NCBI GenBank assembly: GCA_018816735.1
Contig: JAHIVH010000123.1
Span: 1-64,000, forward strand
Length of the DNA stretch: 64,000 nucleotides
Direction of reading: 5' to 3'
Source of the DNA: Pseudomonadota bacterium
GTDB taxonomy: Bacteria > Desulfobacterota > Desulfobacteria > Desulfobacterales > JAHIVH01
Below are positions 46,368-55,855 of this stretch, piece after piece. The translations under genes and the position numbers were made by a program. The notes beneath the pieces are model-generated. The model did no database searches, was not told where the DNA came from, and was given only the letters and a program-made list of their open reading frames with translations. The stretch's first letter is position 1. Every line of letters begins with the position of its first letter.

Positions 46368-46392
46368 GTAACAGTTTGTAACAAATTGTAAC
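46368..46392 (-). promoter_or_regulatory. Triple GTAAC tandem repeat, candidate CpxR-like binding site
   Basis: GTAAC occurs at 46368-46372, 46378-46382 and 46388-46392, exactly 10 bp apart (GTTAC on the transcribed strand). OmpR-family regulators bind such head-to-tail half-sites one helical turn apart, and the known CpxR box is GTAAA-N5-GTAAA. It lies upstream of the Spy remnant, regulator and kinase run. Basis: sequence plus family knowledge. Confidence 0.65.
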
Positions 46393-46626
46393 GAAAGGCA
46401 AAATTAAAAAAAATATTTATTGTTATGGCGATCTCGCTTATCAATAAAACTGCCTGAAGCCAATTTTCGGAAAACCGCCATTCCATTTCCCATACCCATA
46501 TGATTATATCTATAATCGAGCCGGACATTTTTTTAATTGGAGACCATCCATTTTTCGGGTATGGTGGAACGACTCACCTTATCATGAGGTGGTGGATGAA
46601 AAAACAGATTAATTTAGGATAAAAGG

Positions 46627-49275
46627 ATGCCCCATATGCAGCAGCCGGAAACCAAATACCTGAAAGATTATAAAAGACCCGCCTATAAAGTGGAAACGAT
46701 AGACCTCACCGTTGAACTCTTTGATCAATATGCATCGGTTACCTCAGAAATGAAAGTGACCAGGGATGCATCTGCGGATATAACAACGCCTTTTGAAATG
46801 GACGGAAAAGACCTTGAACTGGTCTCACTTGAGCTGGATAACAGACTGCTTTCCGCTGATGATTACCAGCTGACAGCCGAAAGCCTGAAACTTGCCAATC
46901 TGCCGGTCACGTTTTCGCTTGCCATCAAAACCAGAATTGTGCCGCATACCAATACATCATTGGAAGGATTCTATAAAGCAGGAGCGTCTTTTCTCACCCA
47001 ATGCGAAGCCGAAGGGTTCAGGCGGATTACGTTTTTTCCGGACAGGCCGGATGTCATGTCAATATATACATGCACCCTGATTGCAGATAAAACCCGGTAT
47101 CCTGTTCTTCTTTCCAATGGCAATCTGGTAAAGACAGGCGAACTGGACGATAATCGCCATTTTGCCACGTGGCATGATCCATTCAGAAAGCCCTCTTATC
47201 TTTTTGCCATGGTGGCAGGGAACTTTGTCTGTGTGGAAGACATCTATACCACGTCTTTCGGAAAAGAAGTGGCGCTGAAATTTTATACGGAAAAGGAGAA
47301 CGCGGATAAATGCGACCATGCCATCCGTTCACTTCAGAAAGCAATGAAGTGGGATGAAGACGTTTTCGGGCTGGTGTATGACCTGGATATCTATATGGTC
47401 GTTGCGACCAGTGAATTCAATATGGGCGCCATGGAGAACAAGGGGCTTAATATTTTTAATTCAAAATTCGTTCTCGCAAAACAGGAAACCGCCACCGATA
47501 TCGATTTTCAGGATATTGAGCGGGTGATTGCCCATGAATACTTCCATAACTGGACAGGAAACCGGGTGACGGTCTGCAACTGGTTTCAGTTGAGCCTGAA
47601 AGAAGGACTTACGGTGTTCAGGGACCAGGAATTTTCCTCTGACATGGGATCAAGAGCCATCAAACGGATTTCGGATGTAAGGGTTTTGAGAGCAGCACAG
47701 TTTGCAGAAGATGAAGGCCCCATGGCCCATCCAGTGCGTCCGGAATCCTATATTGAAATGAACAATTTCTACACGGTCACGGTCTACAACAAGGGGGCCG
47801 AGGTTATCCGCATGATCCATACCATCCTGGGGTATGATCATTTCAGAAATGGCATGGATCTTTATTTTGAGCGCCATGATGGCAAGGCGGTGACCATTGA
47901 GGATTTTGCAGCCGCCATGGAAGATGCTTCAGGTGTGGACCTGACCCAGTTCAGACTGTGGTATTCACAGGCAGGAACACCCCGTATTTCGGTTGAGAGA
48001 TCCTACAATAAAGAAAAAGAAGAATACGCGCTGACAATTACCCAGTCCCTACCTGATACACCAGGCCAGGCCCATAAACGTCCCATGCTGATTCCCATGA
48101 AGTTGGCCCTGTTGTCAAAAGAGGGCAGAGAGCTTCCCCTGACACTTTTAAATGATGACAGCAAAAATTCCGGGACAACGGAGCGCGTGATCAGCCTTAC
48201 AAAAGAATCGGAAACGTTTACATTTGCAGGTATGGATAAAGAACCCGTGCCATCTCTGTTCAGGGGATTTTCCGCACCTGTCAGGGTAGATGAAGGATAC
48301 ACCGATTCCGAACGAATATTCCTTCTTGCCAATGATTCGGATGCATTCAACAGGTGGGATGCGTCCCAGAAGCTGTTTACAGAACATATCCTCATGATGG
48401 TTAAACAGATTGGAGACAGGAAGCCTTTTGGTGTTTCAGGAGAATTGACAGACGCCATTCGAAAAACACTTCTTCATCCGGAACTTGACCGGGCACTGAT
48501 CGCCCAGATTTTAACCGTTCCCACAGAAACGGAACTTGGTGATCAGATGAAAACTATCGCGGTGGATGGTATTCATGACGCACGGGAGTTTTTCATAAAG
48601 ACGCTTGGAGAAAGGCTTTATGACGATCTTAAAGATGTTTACGATCGCCTGGAAGAAACAGGGGAATATACGATTGATGGGGATTCAATCGCGCGAAGAA
48701 GTTTAAAAAACAAGGCGCTTTTTTACCTTTCAAAAACAGAAAAAGGACGTTCCCTTGTCATTGACGCCTTTTCAAAGGCATCAAACATGACAGACGAGAT
48801 CTCGGCATTGACCTTTCTGGCGGATATGAATGTGCCTGAACGGGAACAGGCCATCGACCGGTTTTATGAAAAATGGCGAAAGGATACGCTGGTTCTTGAC
48901 AAGTGGTTTTCCGTTCAGGCCGGATCGCAGATGCCCGGTACGCTTGATCAGGTGAAAAGACTCATGAATCATGAAGCGTTTTCCATTAAAAATCCCAATA
49001 AAGTCAGATCGCTTATGGGTATGTTCTGCATGAGCAATCCTTTTTATTTTCATGCATCACATGGCGAAGGATATCAGTTTCTGGCTGATATCGTCATTGA
49101 ACTGGATTCCATCAATCCCAGCATGGCCGCACGTCTGTCAGCCGGATTCAACAAATGGAATCGGTATGATGAAAATAGAAAGCAACAAATGAAAAAAGAG
49201 CTTGAAAGGATAAAGGCAACACCGTCCCTTTCCAAGGGAGTATACGAAATCGTCACCCGGGCGCTTAAAGGCTGA
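46627..49275 (+). CDS. pepN: Aminopeptidase N (M1 family, PepN)
   Basis: A broad-specificity cytoplasmic zinc aminopeptidase, 882 aa, normal for bacterial PepN. The exopeptidase motif GAMENKGLNIFN, the zinc site VIAHEYFHNWTGNRV with the distal Glu in LKEGLTVFRDQEF, and the catalytic Tyr region FYTVTVYNKGAEVIRM are present. An Ig-like domain and a long alpha-helical C-terminal superhelix (about 545-880) ending in an ARL-x-x-GFNKWNRYD stretch follow. There is no signal peptide. The start may instead be Met4 (MQQPETKYLKDY), better spaced from AAAGGA. It converges on the phosphatase gene. Confidence 0.95.
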   Translation: MPHMQQPETKYLKDYKRPAYKVETIDLTVELFDQYASVTSEMKVTRDASADITTPFEMDGKDLELVSLELDNRLLSADDYQLTAESLKLANLPVTFSLAIKTRIVPHTNTSLEGFYKAGASFLTQCEAEGFRRITFFPDRPDVMSIYTCTLIADKTRYPVLLSNGNLVKTGELDDNRHFATWHDPFRKPSYLFAMVAGNFVCVEDIYTTSFGKEVALKFYTEKENADKCDHAIRSLQKAMKWDEDVFGLVYDLDIYMVVATSEFNMGAMENKGLNIFNSKFVLAKQETATDIDFQDIERVIAHEYFHNWTGNRVTVCNWFQLSLKEGLTVFRDQEFSSDMGSRAIKRISDVRVLRAAQFAEDEGPMAHPVRPESYIEMNNFYTVTVYNKGAEVIRMIHTILGYDHFRNGMDLYFERHDGKAVTIEDFAAAMEDASGVDLTQFRLWYSQAGTPRISVERSYNKEKEEYALTITQSLPDTPGQAHKRPMLIPMKLALLSKEGRELPLTLLNDDSKNSGTTERVISLTKESETFTFAGMDKEPVPSLFRGFSAPVRVDEGYTDSERIFLLANDSDAFNRWDASQKLFTEHILMMVKQIGDRKPFGVSGELTDAIRKTLLHPELDRALIAQILTVPTETELGDQMKTIAVDGIHDAREFFIKTLGERLYDDLKDVYDRLEETGEYTIDGDSIARRSLKNKALFYLSKTEKGRSLVIDAFSKASNMTDEISALTFLADMNVPEREQAIDRFYEKWRKDTLVLDKWFSVQAGSQMPGTLDQVKRLMNHEAFSIKNPNKVRSLMGMFCMSNPFYFHASHGEGYQFLADIVIELDSINPSMAARLSAGFNKWNRYDENRKQQMKKELERIKATPSLSKGVYEIVTRALKG

Positions 49276-49327
49276 GTGGGGGGGGATTTCTGATTAAAAT
49301 CCGGTAATCAGCAGGTCAGCCGGGGCT

Positions 49328-51364
49328 TCATTGATCCATGCGCTTAATAATCAGCATTGTCGTGTCATCTTTACATTCATAGGCTTTGAGTTCGCCAATG
49401 ATGCCGTTTCTGATTGTTAGGGTACTCTCATTTCCCAGATCACTGAAGATACGTTTCAGGTAGTCTTCGCCAAACATGTGAATTGTTCTGTTGTCGAGTT
49501 TGTTTTTTTGAAGTGCTTCTGTGATCCCATCCGTATAGATCATCATGGTATCGCCGGGATGTAGGATTATCTCGTCATTTTCAAACATGCCTTTGATATC
49601 TTCTTCGATTCCAATCCACATGCCCCGGGTTTCAATTAGTTCCACGTGAGCCTTTTCCTTCCGGTACACCATTATATCCTGGTGAAGGCCGGAATAACAG
49701 AATCTGCCGTTTTCATGACAGGCAAAGACGGTGATGGACATGTATTTGTCTTCTTCCAGCTGCTTGATATTACTTGTAATCGTAACATTGATCAATTCCA
49801 GTAATTGGGACGGCGGGATGGACGGGTTATGCTGAAGTGTTGTCTTGATGGCGGTCTGGACCATCATCATGATGAGGCCTGCCGGGATTCCATGTCCGGA
49901 AACGTCTCCGATAACGATCCAGTCTTTTTCGTCAGCATGAATGACATCGTAATAATCCCCACCGATTTCATCAGCCGGTACCATTAACGCAGAGATCTCA
50001 TAGCCTTCAATTTTGGGATTTTTAGGTAAAAGGACGGTCTGGATTTTTTTGGCCACCTGCATTTCACCCCAGAGCGCATCTTTGGCGCTCTGAAGGTCTT
50101 GTGTCCGCTCCATGACTTTATGCTCCAGATCCACATTTAGTTTCTGAAGTTTTTTACGCATGGAGTTGATCTGGTCCGTCAATACAATGGCAAGAAGAAC
50201 GGCCTGTATGGCAGAACCGATCTGCACCGACCATTGCGTTAGAAAATTATGGGGCAGAATGCTGAAGGATTTTAAGGCAAATAAGGTGATACCCAATGCC
50301 ATACACCCCCAGCTTATGGCAAAAAAAAGCGCGGGTCTTGATTTTTTAAATGCAAGATAAAAAGAAGTTGTGATGGTGATCACCACAGTTACGATAAAGG
50401 CGGTCGCGTAAATGATGGCAATCCGATAGGGTGCGGTCAAGGAAAGAACCATCCCGATAACAGCCATGAAAAGACAAAATACGATGATTTTATCGATTTT
50501 TGGAATTTGTTTTTTAAATTCCATTAATGATCTGCCGAACTGTGAGCCCCAGAAATAGGCCAGGCACATGAAAAGCGGCAGGCAGTTATTGGCCCACCAG
50601 ATGGAATCGGGCCATAAGTACTGAAATGCCAATCCGTTTAATGCCATCTGAAACAGCATATAGAAAACAATAAACAAGACGTAATATAAAAAATTAATGT
50701 CCTTTACGGATATATATAAAAAAATATTGTAGATGATCATGCTTAACAAAAGACCATAGTATAGCCATAAAATAGGCAATTCGATATTCAAATGTTTATA
50801 AAAATAGGCAGAAGACTGGATGCTTAAGGGCATGTTCAGTGAACTGGCCGTCTGATATCGAAGGTAGTAAATCCGGTCACTTTTGGCTGGGATATTAATC
50901 TGGAAAACCGGGTCACGATATTCTATTTGCCTTTGATTAAACGGGATGCCATCCCCGTTTTTTATAATGGCAAACCCTTTATCTTTTTCAGAAATATATA
51001 GATCCACGTGGTCGATCATCGGATAATCCTGGACCAGAAAAAAAACGCTATCCCTGTCATGGGGGTTTATGACTGAAAATTTAACCCAGTAGACGATCTT
51101 GGTATATCCGAAACTGTTCACCTCTTTTTTAGAGGCTATCCATAAATAGGAATCAGATGTGCCAGAAGCAGTCAGCCCATCTATGGTGAATAGCCCATTT
51201 GGATCTTCCAGCAGTTCAATGTGTTTTCCGATCTGAATTTTTGAGTAACTATCAGGTAGCGTCACAGGTTCAAGGGCAAGAGATCGCCCGGGAAGCAAAA
51301 CAAAAATTGTGCTGACAATAAAGCAGCTCAAAACTGCCGCCCTTTTTAGGTTGCCTTCTGACAT
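49328..51364 (-). CDS. 7TMR-DISM receptor with PP2C-type (SpoIIE/RsbU) phosphatase domain
   Basis: A 678-aa membrane protein. From the ATG at 51364 (GAGAGGGG upstream) it has a signal peptide, a periplasmic 7TMR-DISMED2-like sensor (about 40-175), seven TM helices (about 180-405), and a short coiled coil (LNVDLEHKVMERTQDLQSA). A PP2C domain (about 440-675) follows, with EIGGDYYDV, IGDVSGHGIPAGL and the metal Asp in MIYTDGITEAL. RsbU-like phosphatases dephosphorylate anti-anti-sigma (STAS) proteins in response to a signal. No STAS or anti-sigma gene is nearby, so its partner is elsewhere. A longer upstream frame lacks a ribosome site. Confidence 0.9.
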   Translation of the reverse strand: MSEGNLKRAAVLSCFIVSTIFVLLPGRSLALEPVTLPDSYSKIQIGKHIELLEDPNGLFTIDGLTASGTSDSYLWIASKKEVNSFGYTKIVYWVKFSVINPHDRDSVFFLVQDYPMIDHVDLYISEKDKGFAIIKNGDGIPFNQRQIEYRDPVFQINIPAKSDRIYYLRYQTASSLNMPLSIQSSAYFYKHLNIELPILWLYYGLLLSMIIYNIFLYISVKDINFLYYVLFIVFYMLFQMALNGLAFQYLWPDSIWWANNCLPLFMCLAYFWGSQFGRSLMEFKKQIPKIDKIIVFCLFMAVIGMVLSLTAPYRIAIIYATAFIVTVVITITTSFYLAFKKSRPALFFAISWGCMALGITLFALKSFSILPHNFLTQWSVQIGSAIQAVLLAIVLTDQINSMRKKLQKLNVDLEHKVMERTQDLQSAKDALWGEMQVAKKIQTVLLPKNPKIEGYEISALMVPADEIGGDYYDVIHADEKDWIVIGDVSGHGIPAGLIMMMVQTAIKTTLQHNPSIPPSQLLELINVTITSNIKQLEEDKYMSITVFACHENGRFCYSGLHQDIMVYRKEKAHVELIETRGMWIGIEEDIKGMFENDEIILHPGDTMMIYTDGITEALQKNKLDNRTIHMFGEDYLKRIFSDLGNESTLTIRNGIIGELKAYECKDDTTMLIIKRMDQ

Positions 51365-51905
51365 ATGGCCCCTCTCTTTTATCGATGATACGCTGTGAGA
51401 CTGATGAAATGAATTTTGTAGTGCGTTCACCGGGAAAATTGTGTTGAAATATTTTTCCCGATAGTGGAGGAAATCAATTTGCCATAGCATACAATCATAA
51501 AAACAGATTGTCAATGTTCGTTCAATAGAGTATCCATTGGGTGAATTTTTATTAACTTTCTGTAATTATAGTATAAAAAGTCATTCCTTCCCATCCGCTT
51601 ATCCAATTGATTGCATGAAGTCGAGTTGTTTACACAAATTGATTGACTTCTGAGTAAAATTTTCTTATGAAGTTCGCATAAAATCGCATTTTTGTACACA
51701 ATACTATCACGAGCTACCTTTTTTTATGGTTGCCGAACGGGGGCATTAAAATTTAATTTAATAATGGATTGGTGATCATTGTTTATGTTGACAAACATAT
51801 AATGTTTGTGTAATGTATGTTTTAAGGTTATATTTTCCATCGGCAATATGATAAATTCAGAGTCTTTTAATAACAGATACTTTAGGAGAGCAAAGAAGGT
51901 TTATT
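51365..51905. other. Long AT-rich region with promoter and spacer palindrome ahead of the discoidin-OmpA gene
   Basis: On the + strand TTGACA (51788-51793), a 17-bp spacer and TAATGT (51811-51816) form a good promoter with about 85 nt of leader. A perfect palindrome with 8-bp arms ACAAACAT/ATGTTTGT (51791-51809) fills the spacer and overlaps the -35, a classic repressor position; the regulator is unknown. A 62-codon minus-strand frame at 51511-51699 shows no support as a gene. Nothing else is recognised. Confidence 0.6.
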
Positions 51906-54900
51906 ATGGCTGATAAAAGATCGTTTAATAAATGGATAGGGTTGACTTGTCTTTTGACAATCTTTTTTCTTGTTCCCATTAATGGTTTTGCCGGCAAAGA
52001 CGGTAAGGACGGCAAAGATGACGGCTCGGGACAAAGTTATCTGGACTTTAAAATACAGAATCAGTCACTCATTTCAGTAAATGAGTCGTTGCAGGCTGTA
52101 TCCGTCCTGGATTCAAATTACAGTGCACTTTATATGGGTGCCGATAAAGCTGCAGACAACAAATCAACCACAGCCTGGTCAAATTTTTTGTATTTCACCT
52201 CCGGCAGCTATCTGCAGGTCGATTTTGGCGAAGAAATTACGGTCTCAAAAGTGAATATCCTGAACCGCGTGGATATGAACGCCAGTATGCAAGCATTTGA
52301 TATCGAATATCAAAGCGGGGCAGGATGGACCAAAATAGGTAATTATACCACAAATATTGCCAATGGTGAGCTGATAGAAGTGGAAATTCCTGACATTCAA
52401 ACAGGGGCATTGCGGCTGACCAATTTTTCACTTGAAGGCGGCAAAAACTGTGTAGCGGTAAGTGAGTTCCAGGTCAACACGCCTGTGATGCATGCCAGCA
52501 TTGAAGCCTCTACGGCGCCACCCTCATATGCAAATGATGGTGACAGGGCTACATTCTGGTCCAATTGTTTCTACCCCCAGGCAAATGATTTTCTCGAGGT
52601 CAATCTCGGCAGGGTGGCCCTTGTTACCAGTATCCAGTTGATCAATGTGGTTGATGGCAGCATGGGGCTTTCCGGGTTTGATCTGGAATATCACAACGGC
52701 TACAGCTGGCAGAAGATCGGTACCTATAAAAGCACAATGACGCCCGATGAAGTGATAAAAATAGCTGTTCCTGAAATTTATGCAAAGCGGTTGAGAATAA
52801 AGAATTTTTCCCTGGGAGCAGATAAAACCTGTGCAGGGATAGCTGAATTTCAGGTAAACACTCCTGACATGAGTTCAGATAGTGAAGATGATTCACACCA
52901 AGCTTTTGATGCCAGTGATGAAAGTGATGAAACCTACTGGTCCAATTGCGGGGCCTATGATGCAAACGATTATCTTGAGATTGATTTTGGCAAGCCTTTC
53001 ACCGTATCCCGTATTGAGGTGACCAATTACTACCCGGAAACAGGCGACCAGGGCATGATGGGGTTTGATCTCCAGTATTATAATGGAAGCACATGGGTCA
53101 CGATCGATAATTACCAGGGAACCAAACGGCACCATCCCTTTTTTGATATTACTCTGGATATGGTTATAGCGGCACAGCGATTCAGGCTCACCAATTTCGA
53201 TCTTGGTGTTGACCGGACATGTGTGGGAATAAGCGATATCTCTTTTTTCACACCCGATAGAACGTACTATGAAATGCCTCCTGTTGAAATCATCCTGCTT
53301 CCTGAAGTGACAAGTGTCACACTTTCAGAAGAAGAGCTTTCTTCGGATAATACGGAGCCAAGGGATATTATCATCACCGGCGATAATTTTGTCGGGGAGC
53401 CTTCTGCAAATACCATCTATTTTGAAAATGAAACGAATACATTCCAGATCGAAAACACATCCGGCACAACAACCGAACTTTACGCAACCATACCGGCAGA
53501 CGTGAAGCCCGGTTTGTATGATGTCCAGGTCGTCAATGAAAATGGCAGTTCCAATATTCTGGAAGGCGCGTATGAAATAACGGGCACCGTGAATCCGGAA
53601 GGTGATGACCCCATTCCTCTTGACATGATTAGCAAGAATTTCGGCATATGTTTTATCTCAATGGCAGGAACCGGTTCAATGGGCAGATTTTCATCGATAT
53701 GCCTGTCTTTGATACTGGCGGGTCTGGTGTTTTTTTTTTTACGGAAAAAAAGCGTGATTCGCGTAATCGCCATCATTTGCCTTTTTTCAACAGGTCAATT
53801 GACGGATGCGTTTGCAGGACTCGTAAACTATACCGGAAATGAAAAATGGTATATCGGCGTCGGTATCGGTTATCAGGAAATTGATGACCGATACAATGCA
53901 GTTGTGCTGGGCACCGATGAGACCATGAAGGTGGACAACAGTATCTATCCGGTGATACGGGGCGGATGGCATTTTACCCATAATATTATCCTTGAAACCG
54001 GCCTTCGTTACGATATCTACAGCGGTAAATTGAGGGGAGAGAATATTGACAATGGCGATGGACTGAAAGGTTTTTCCTTGATCCTCGGACCTGTTTACCG
54101 GTTTGATAAGTACAATGCCCTTTTCTTGGGGGATATACAGCCATTCGTCAATGCCAATATCGGATATCGTAAACTGGATATGGGGCTTGATTATGCTGTC
54201 GACGATTTCGACCCGTCATTCGGCTATGAGCTTGCCTGTGGTTTGACCAAAGGGCCTTTTGAGGTCAGGCTGGGGTATGGCGACTATTCCTACGATGAAG
54301 GCGGTACTGACGCCGGTTTTGATTCTTCAGGGTCAACGTCACGGCTCGATCAGTCAGGTTTTTTTGTCGAACTCTCCTATCTGTTTTCCTACAAACCCAA
54401 AAAGAAACAACCCGAACCCGAGCCAGCTCCTGCACCAGCTCCTGTAGAGGTGGTCAGAGACTCGGACAATGACGGTGTGCCGGATGACCGGGACAAATGC
54501 CCGGATACACCCCCTGGCACCCTGGTGGATGACGATGGATGCCCTGTTATCCTTGAGCCGAAAACATCAGCAGAAATGACGCAAATACTCAACACGGTTG
54601 ATGAAACGACAAAAACCAGCAGAGAAATATATATGAAGGTGGAATTTGATTTTGATTCGGCAGTGATCAAGCCCATGTCTTACGATATTTTAAACGAGCT
54701 TGGCCAGGCATTGCTGAATTTTGATACAAAAGATAATACACTTCTGATAAACGGCCATACGGATTCTGATGGTCCTGACGATTACAATATGGACCTCAGC
54801 AAAAGACGGGCGAATTCTGTCAAGGCATACATTTTTGATCATTTTAGCCTGAAATCCCTGAACGTCGAAACCAAAGGGTTTGGAGAAGAACAGCCCCTTC

Positions 54901-54998
54901 TCCCCAACACGAGTTCATATAACAAATCGCGAAACCGCAGAGTTGAAATCATGATGAAGCATGGTGATAATAATGACATGGGCGAGATTGCGCCCTGA
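51906..54998 (+). CDS. Giant discoidin-IPT-OmpA surface protein, apparent fusion
   Basis: A 1030-aa exported protein. It has a signal peptide and a short GKDGKDGKDDG spacer. Three discoidin-like (F5/8C) repeats follow (about 60-185, 190-320, 325-455), each with a TxWSN-like strand and LxVDFG. An IPT/TIG domain (about 465-560) is next. Then come CFISMAGTGS, a hydrophobic segment and RKK (about 588-614), like a C-terminal surface-anchor signal. This is followed at once by a second signal-like segment (VIRVIAIICLFSTGQLTDAFA). The last part is an eight-stranded barrel (637-830), Pro-rich linker, TSP3-like DSDNDGVPDDRDKCPD, and a peptidoglycan-binding OmpA domain (NGHTDSDG). The joint lies at 11 consecutive T (53730-53740); a GTG at 53754 could start a separate OmpA gene. 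Confidence 0.82.
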   Translation: MADKRSFNKWIGLTCLLTIFFLVPINGFAGKDGKDGKDDGSGQSYLDFKIQNQSLISVNESLQAVSVLDSNYSALYMGADKAADNKSTTAWSNFLYFTSGSYLQVDFGEEITVSKVNILNRVDMNASMQAFDIEYQSGAGWTKIGNYTTNIANGELIEVEIPDIQTGALRLTNFSLEGGKNCVAVSEFQVNTPVMHASIEASTAPPSYANDGDRATFWSNCFYPQANDFLEVNLGRVALVTSIQLINVVDGSMGLSGFDLEYHNGYSWQKIGTYKSTMTPDEVIKIAVPEIYAKRLRIKNFSLGADKTCAGIAEFQVNTPDMSSDSEDDSHQAFDASDESDETYWSNCGAYDANDYLEIDFGKPFTVSRIEVTNYYPETGDQGMMGFDLQYYNGSTWVTIDNYQGTKRHHPFFDITLDMVIAAQRFRLTNFDLGVDRTCVGISDISFFTPDRTYYEMPPVEIILLPEVTSVTLSEEELSSDNTEPRDIIITGDNFVGEPSANTIYFENETNTFQIENTSGTTTELYATIPADVKPGLYDVQVVNENGSSNILEGAYEITGTVNPEGDDPIPLDMISKNFGICFISMAGTGSMGRFSSICLSLILAGLVFFFLRKKSVIRVIAIICLFSTGQLTDAFAGLVNYTGNEKWYIGVGIGYQEIDDRYNAVVLGTDETMKVDNSIYPVIRGGWHFTHNIILETGLRYDIYSGKLRGENIDNGDGLKGFSLILGPVYRFDKYNALFLGDIQPFVNANIGYRKLDMGLDYAVDDFDPSFGYELACGLTKGPFEVRLGYGDYSYDEGGTDAGFDSSGSTSRLDQSGFFVELSYLFSYKPKKKQPEPEPAPAPAPVEVVRDSDNDGVPDDRDKCPDTPPGTLVDDDGCPVILEPKTSAEMTQILNTVDETTKTSREIYMKVEFDFDSAVIKPMSYDILNELGQALLNFDTKDNTLLINGHTDSDGPDDYNMDLSKRRANSVKAYIFDHFSLKSLNVETKGFGEEQPLLPNTSSYNKSRNRRVEIMMKHGDNNDMGEIAP
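53730..53740 (+). repeat. 11-T homopolymer inside the discoidin-OmpA reading frame
   Basis: Eleven T in a row encode FFF-L of the anchor-like helix, followed 5 bp later by seven A (53745-53751). With ten T the frame ends in a stop four codons after the T tract; with twelve T it ends about 30 codons on. The tract is thus a potential slippage or phase-variation site that decides whether the OmpA half is attached. Confidence 0.7.
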
Positions 54999-55048
54999 TC
55001 TATCAAAGAAAACCGTCTCTTTCAAATTGATATTCATAATTTCATCAC

Positions 55049-55087
55049 AGCGTCTTCAGGGAAATTTCACTGAAGACGCTTTTTTTT
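55049..55087 (+). terminator. Intrinsic terminator after the discoidin-OmpA gene
   Basis: An 11-bp perfect stem (AGCGTCTTCAG/CTGAAGACGCT) with a 10-nt loop and a run of seven T, 50 bp behind the stop. On the opposite strand it lies just beyond the GntR gene end and may serve both. Confidence 0.93.
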
Positions 55088-55115
55088 GGGTTGGGATCAT
55101 CAGGAAGAAAGAGAA

Positions 55116-55835
55116 CTACAGGTTTATGGTTTTGTTACCCTTAAAAGGACCCAGGGCATCCTTCATTTTGTTTTCTGAATAGATTAACGCTTTTTCCATG
55201 GCATAAGATGCATACGCTTCATCTCTTGCACAGATTGCAGATACGACTTTCTGATGAAGGTCGATCGATGCCGGACCTGTTCCTTCCAGGTGATAGAAAA
55301 AATGTGTGTAATAATGATAAATCGGCCTGAAAGAATGAAACATCAACTTCAGGACAAGGTTATTTGAAAAAACCGCTATCTTGTAGTGAAGGGTATAATC
55401 CATTTCTGCGAGGTAGGATCGGTTGTCTGCATTGGCTTTCAGCCCTTCCATAAGTTCCGTAAGGTAGGTGATGCCTGCCGGTGTAATGTTCTGCGCAGCT
55501 TTTCTGGCTGCAAAGACTTCGTTTGTCCGCCGGAATTCCATGAGCGATATGAGGAGAGATAAATCGACCGCTTCGCTTGTTCGCATAATATGGATTAAAA
55601 GGTCAAGAGAGGCTTCTTCTTTGTAAGCGCAAACATAGTTTCCGCTCTGCGGTTTTTTGACGATCAGTCCCAGCTGGGAGAGTTTTCTTACGGCATCCCT
55701 GATGGTCACCCGGCTGACCTTGTGGGCTAAGGAGAGGGTCCGTTCCGAGGGCAGCCTGCTCCCTGCCGGAAACGTTCCTTCCAGTATTTCCTGCTGCAAC
55801 TTGATAAATACCGATTCTGAGAGATTGGTTGTCAT
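55116..55835 (-). CDS. GntR-family (FadR-type) transcriptional regulator
   Basis: A 239-aa regulator with an N-terminal winged helix (LQQEILEGTFPAGSRLPSER, VSRVTIRDAVRKLSQLGLI) and an all-helical FCD effector domain (about 90-230). The metal/effector His and Asp residues of FCD domains are plausible in EMDYTLHYKIA and DLHQKVV. Such regulators usually respond to small carboxylates. It is divergent from the glycyl radical enzyme operon. TGGTA-N-TACCA palindromes, the FadR-subfamily operator type, lie at both promoters, so it very likely represses itself and the operon until the substrate appears. Confidence 0.92.
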   Translation of the reverse strand: MTTNLSESVFIKLQQEILEGTFPAGSRLPSERTLSLAHKVSRVTIRDAVRKLSQLGLIVKKPQSGNYVCAYKEEASLDLLIHIMRTSEAVDLSLLISLMEFRRTNEVFAARKAAQNITPAGITYLTELMEGLKANADNRSYLAEMDYTLHYKIAVFSNNLVLKLMFHSFRPIYHYYTHFFYHLEGTGPASIDLHQKVVSAICARDEAYASYAMEKALIYSENKMKDALGPFKGNKTINL

Positions 55836-55855
55836 CTGGGCATCCTTTTCGTAAA

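Noticed and set aside
46331-46528. N-terminal extension of the Spy remnant to a 108-codon frame
   Set aside because: Lacks a signal peptide of the Spy family and crosses the GTAAC operator; probably chance open frame.
49290-49311. CTGATTA/TAATCAG hairpin between pepN and the phosphatase gene
   Set aside because: Only 7 bp of AT-rich stem and no T run; weak as a terminator.
53648-53842. Alternative plus-strand frame through the T tract
   Set aside because: It is the +1 shifted reading of the discoidin-OmpA joint, useful only for judging slippage, not a separate gene.
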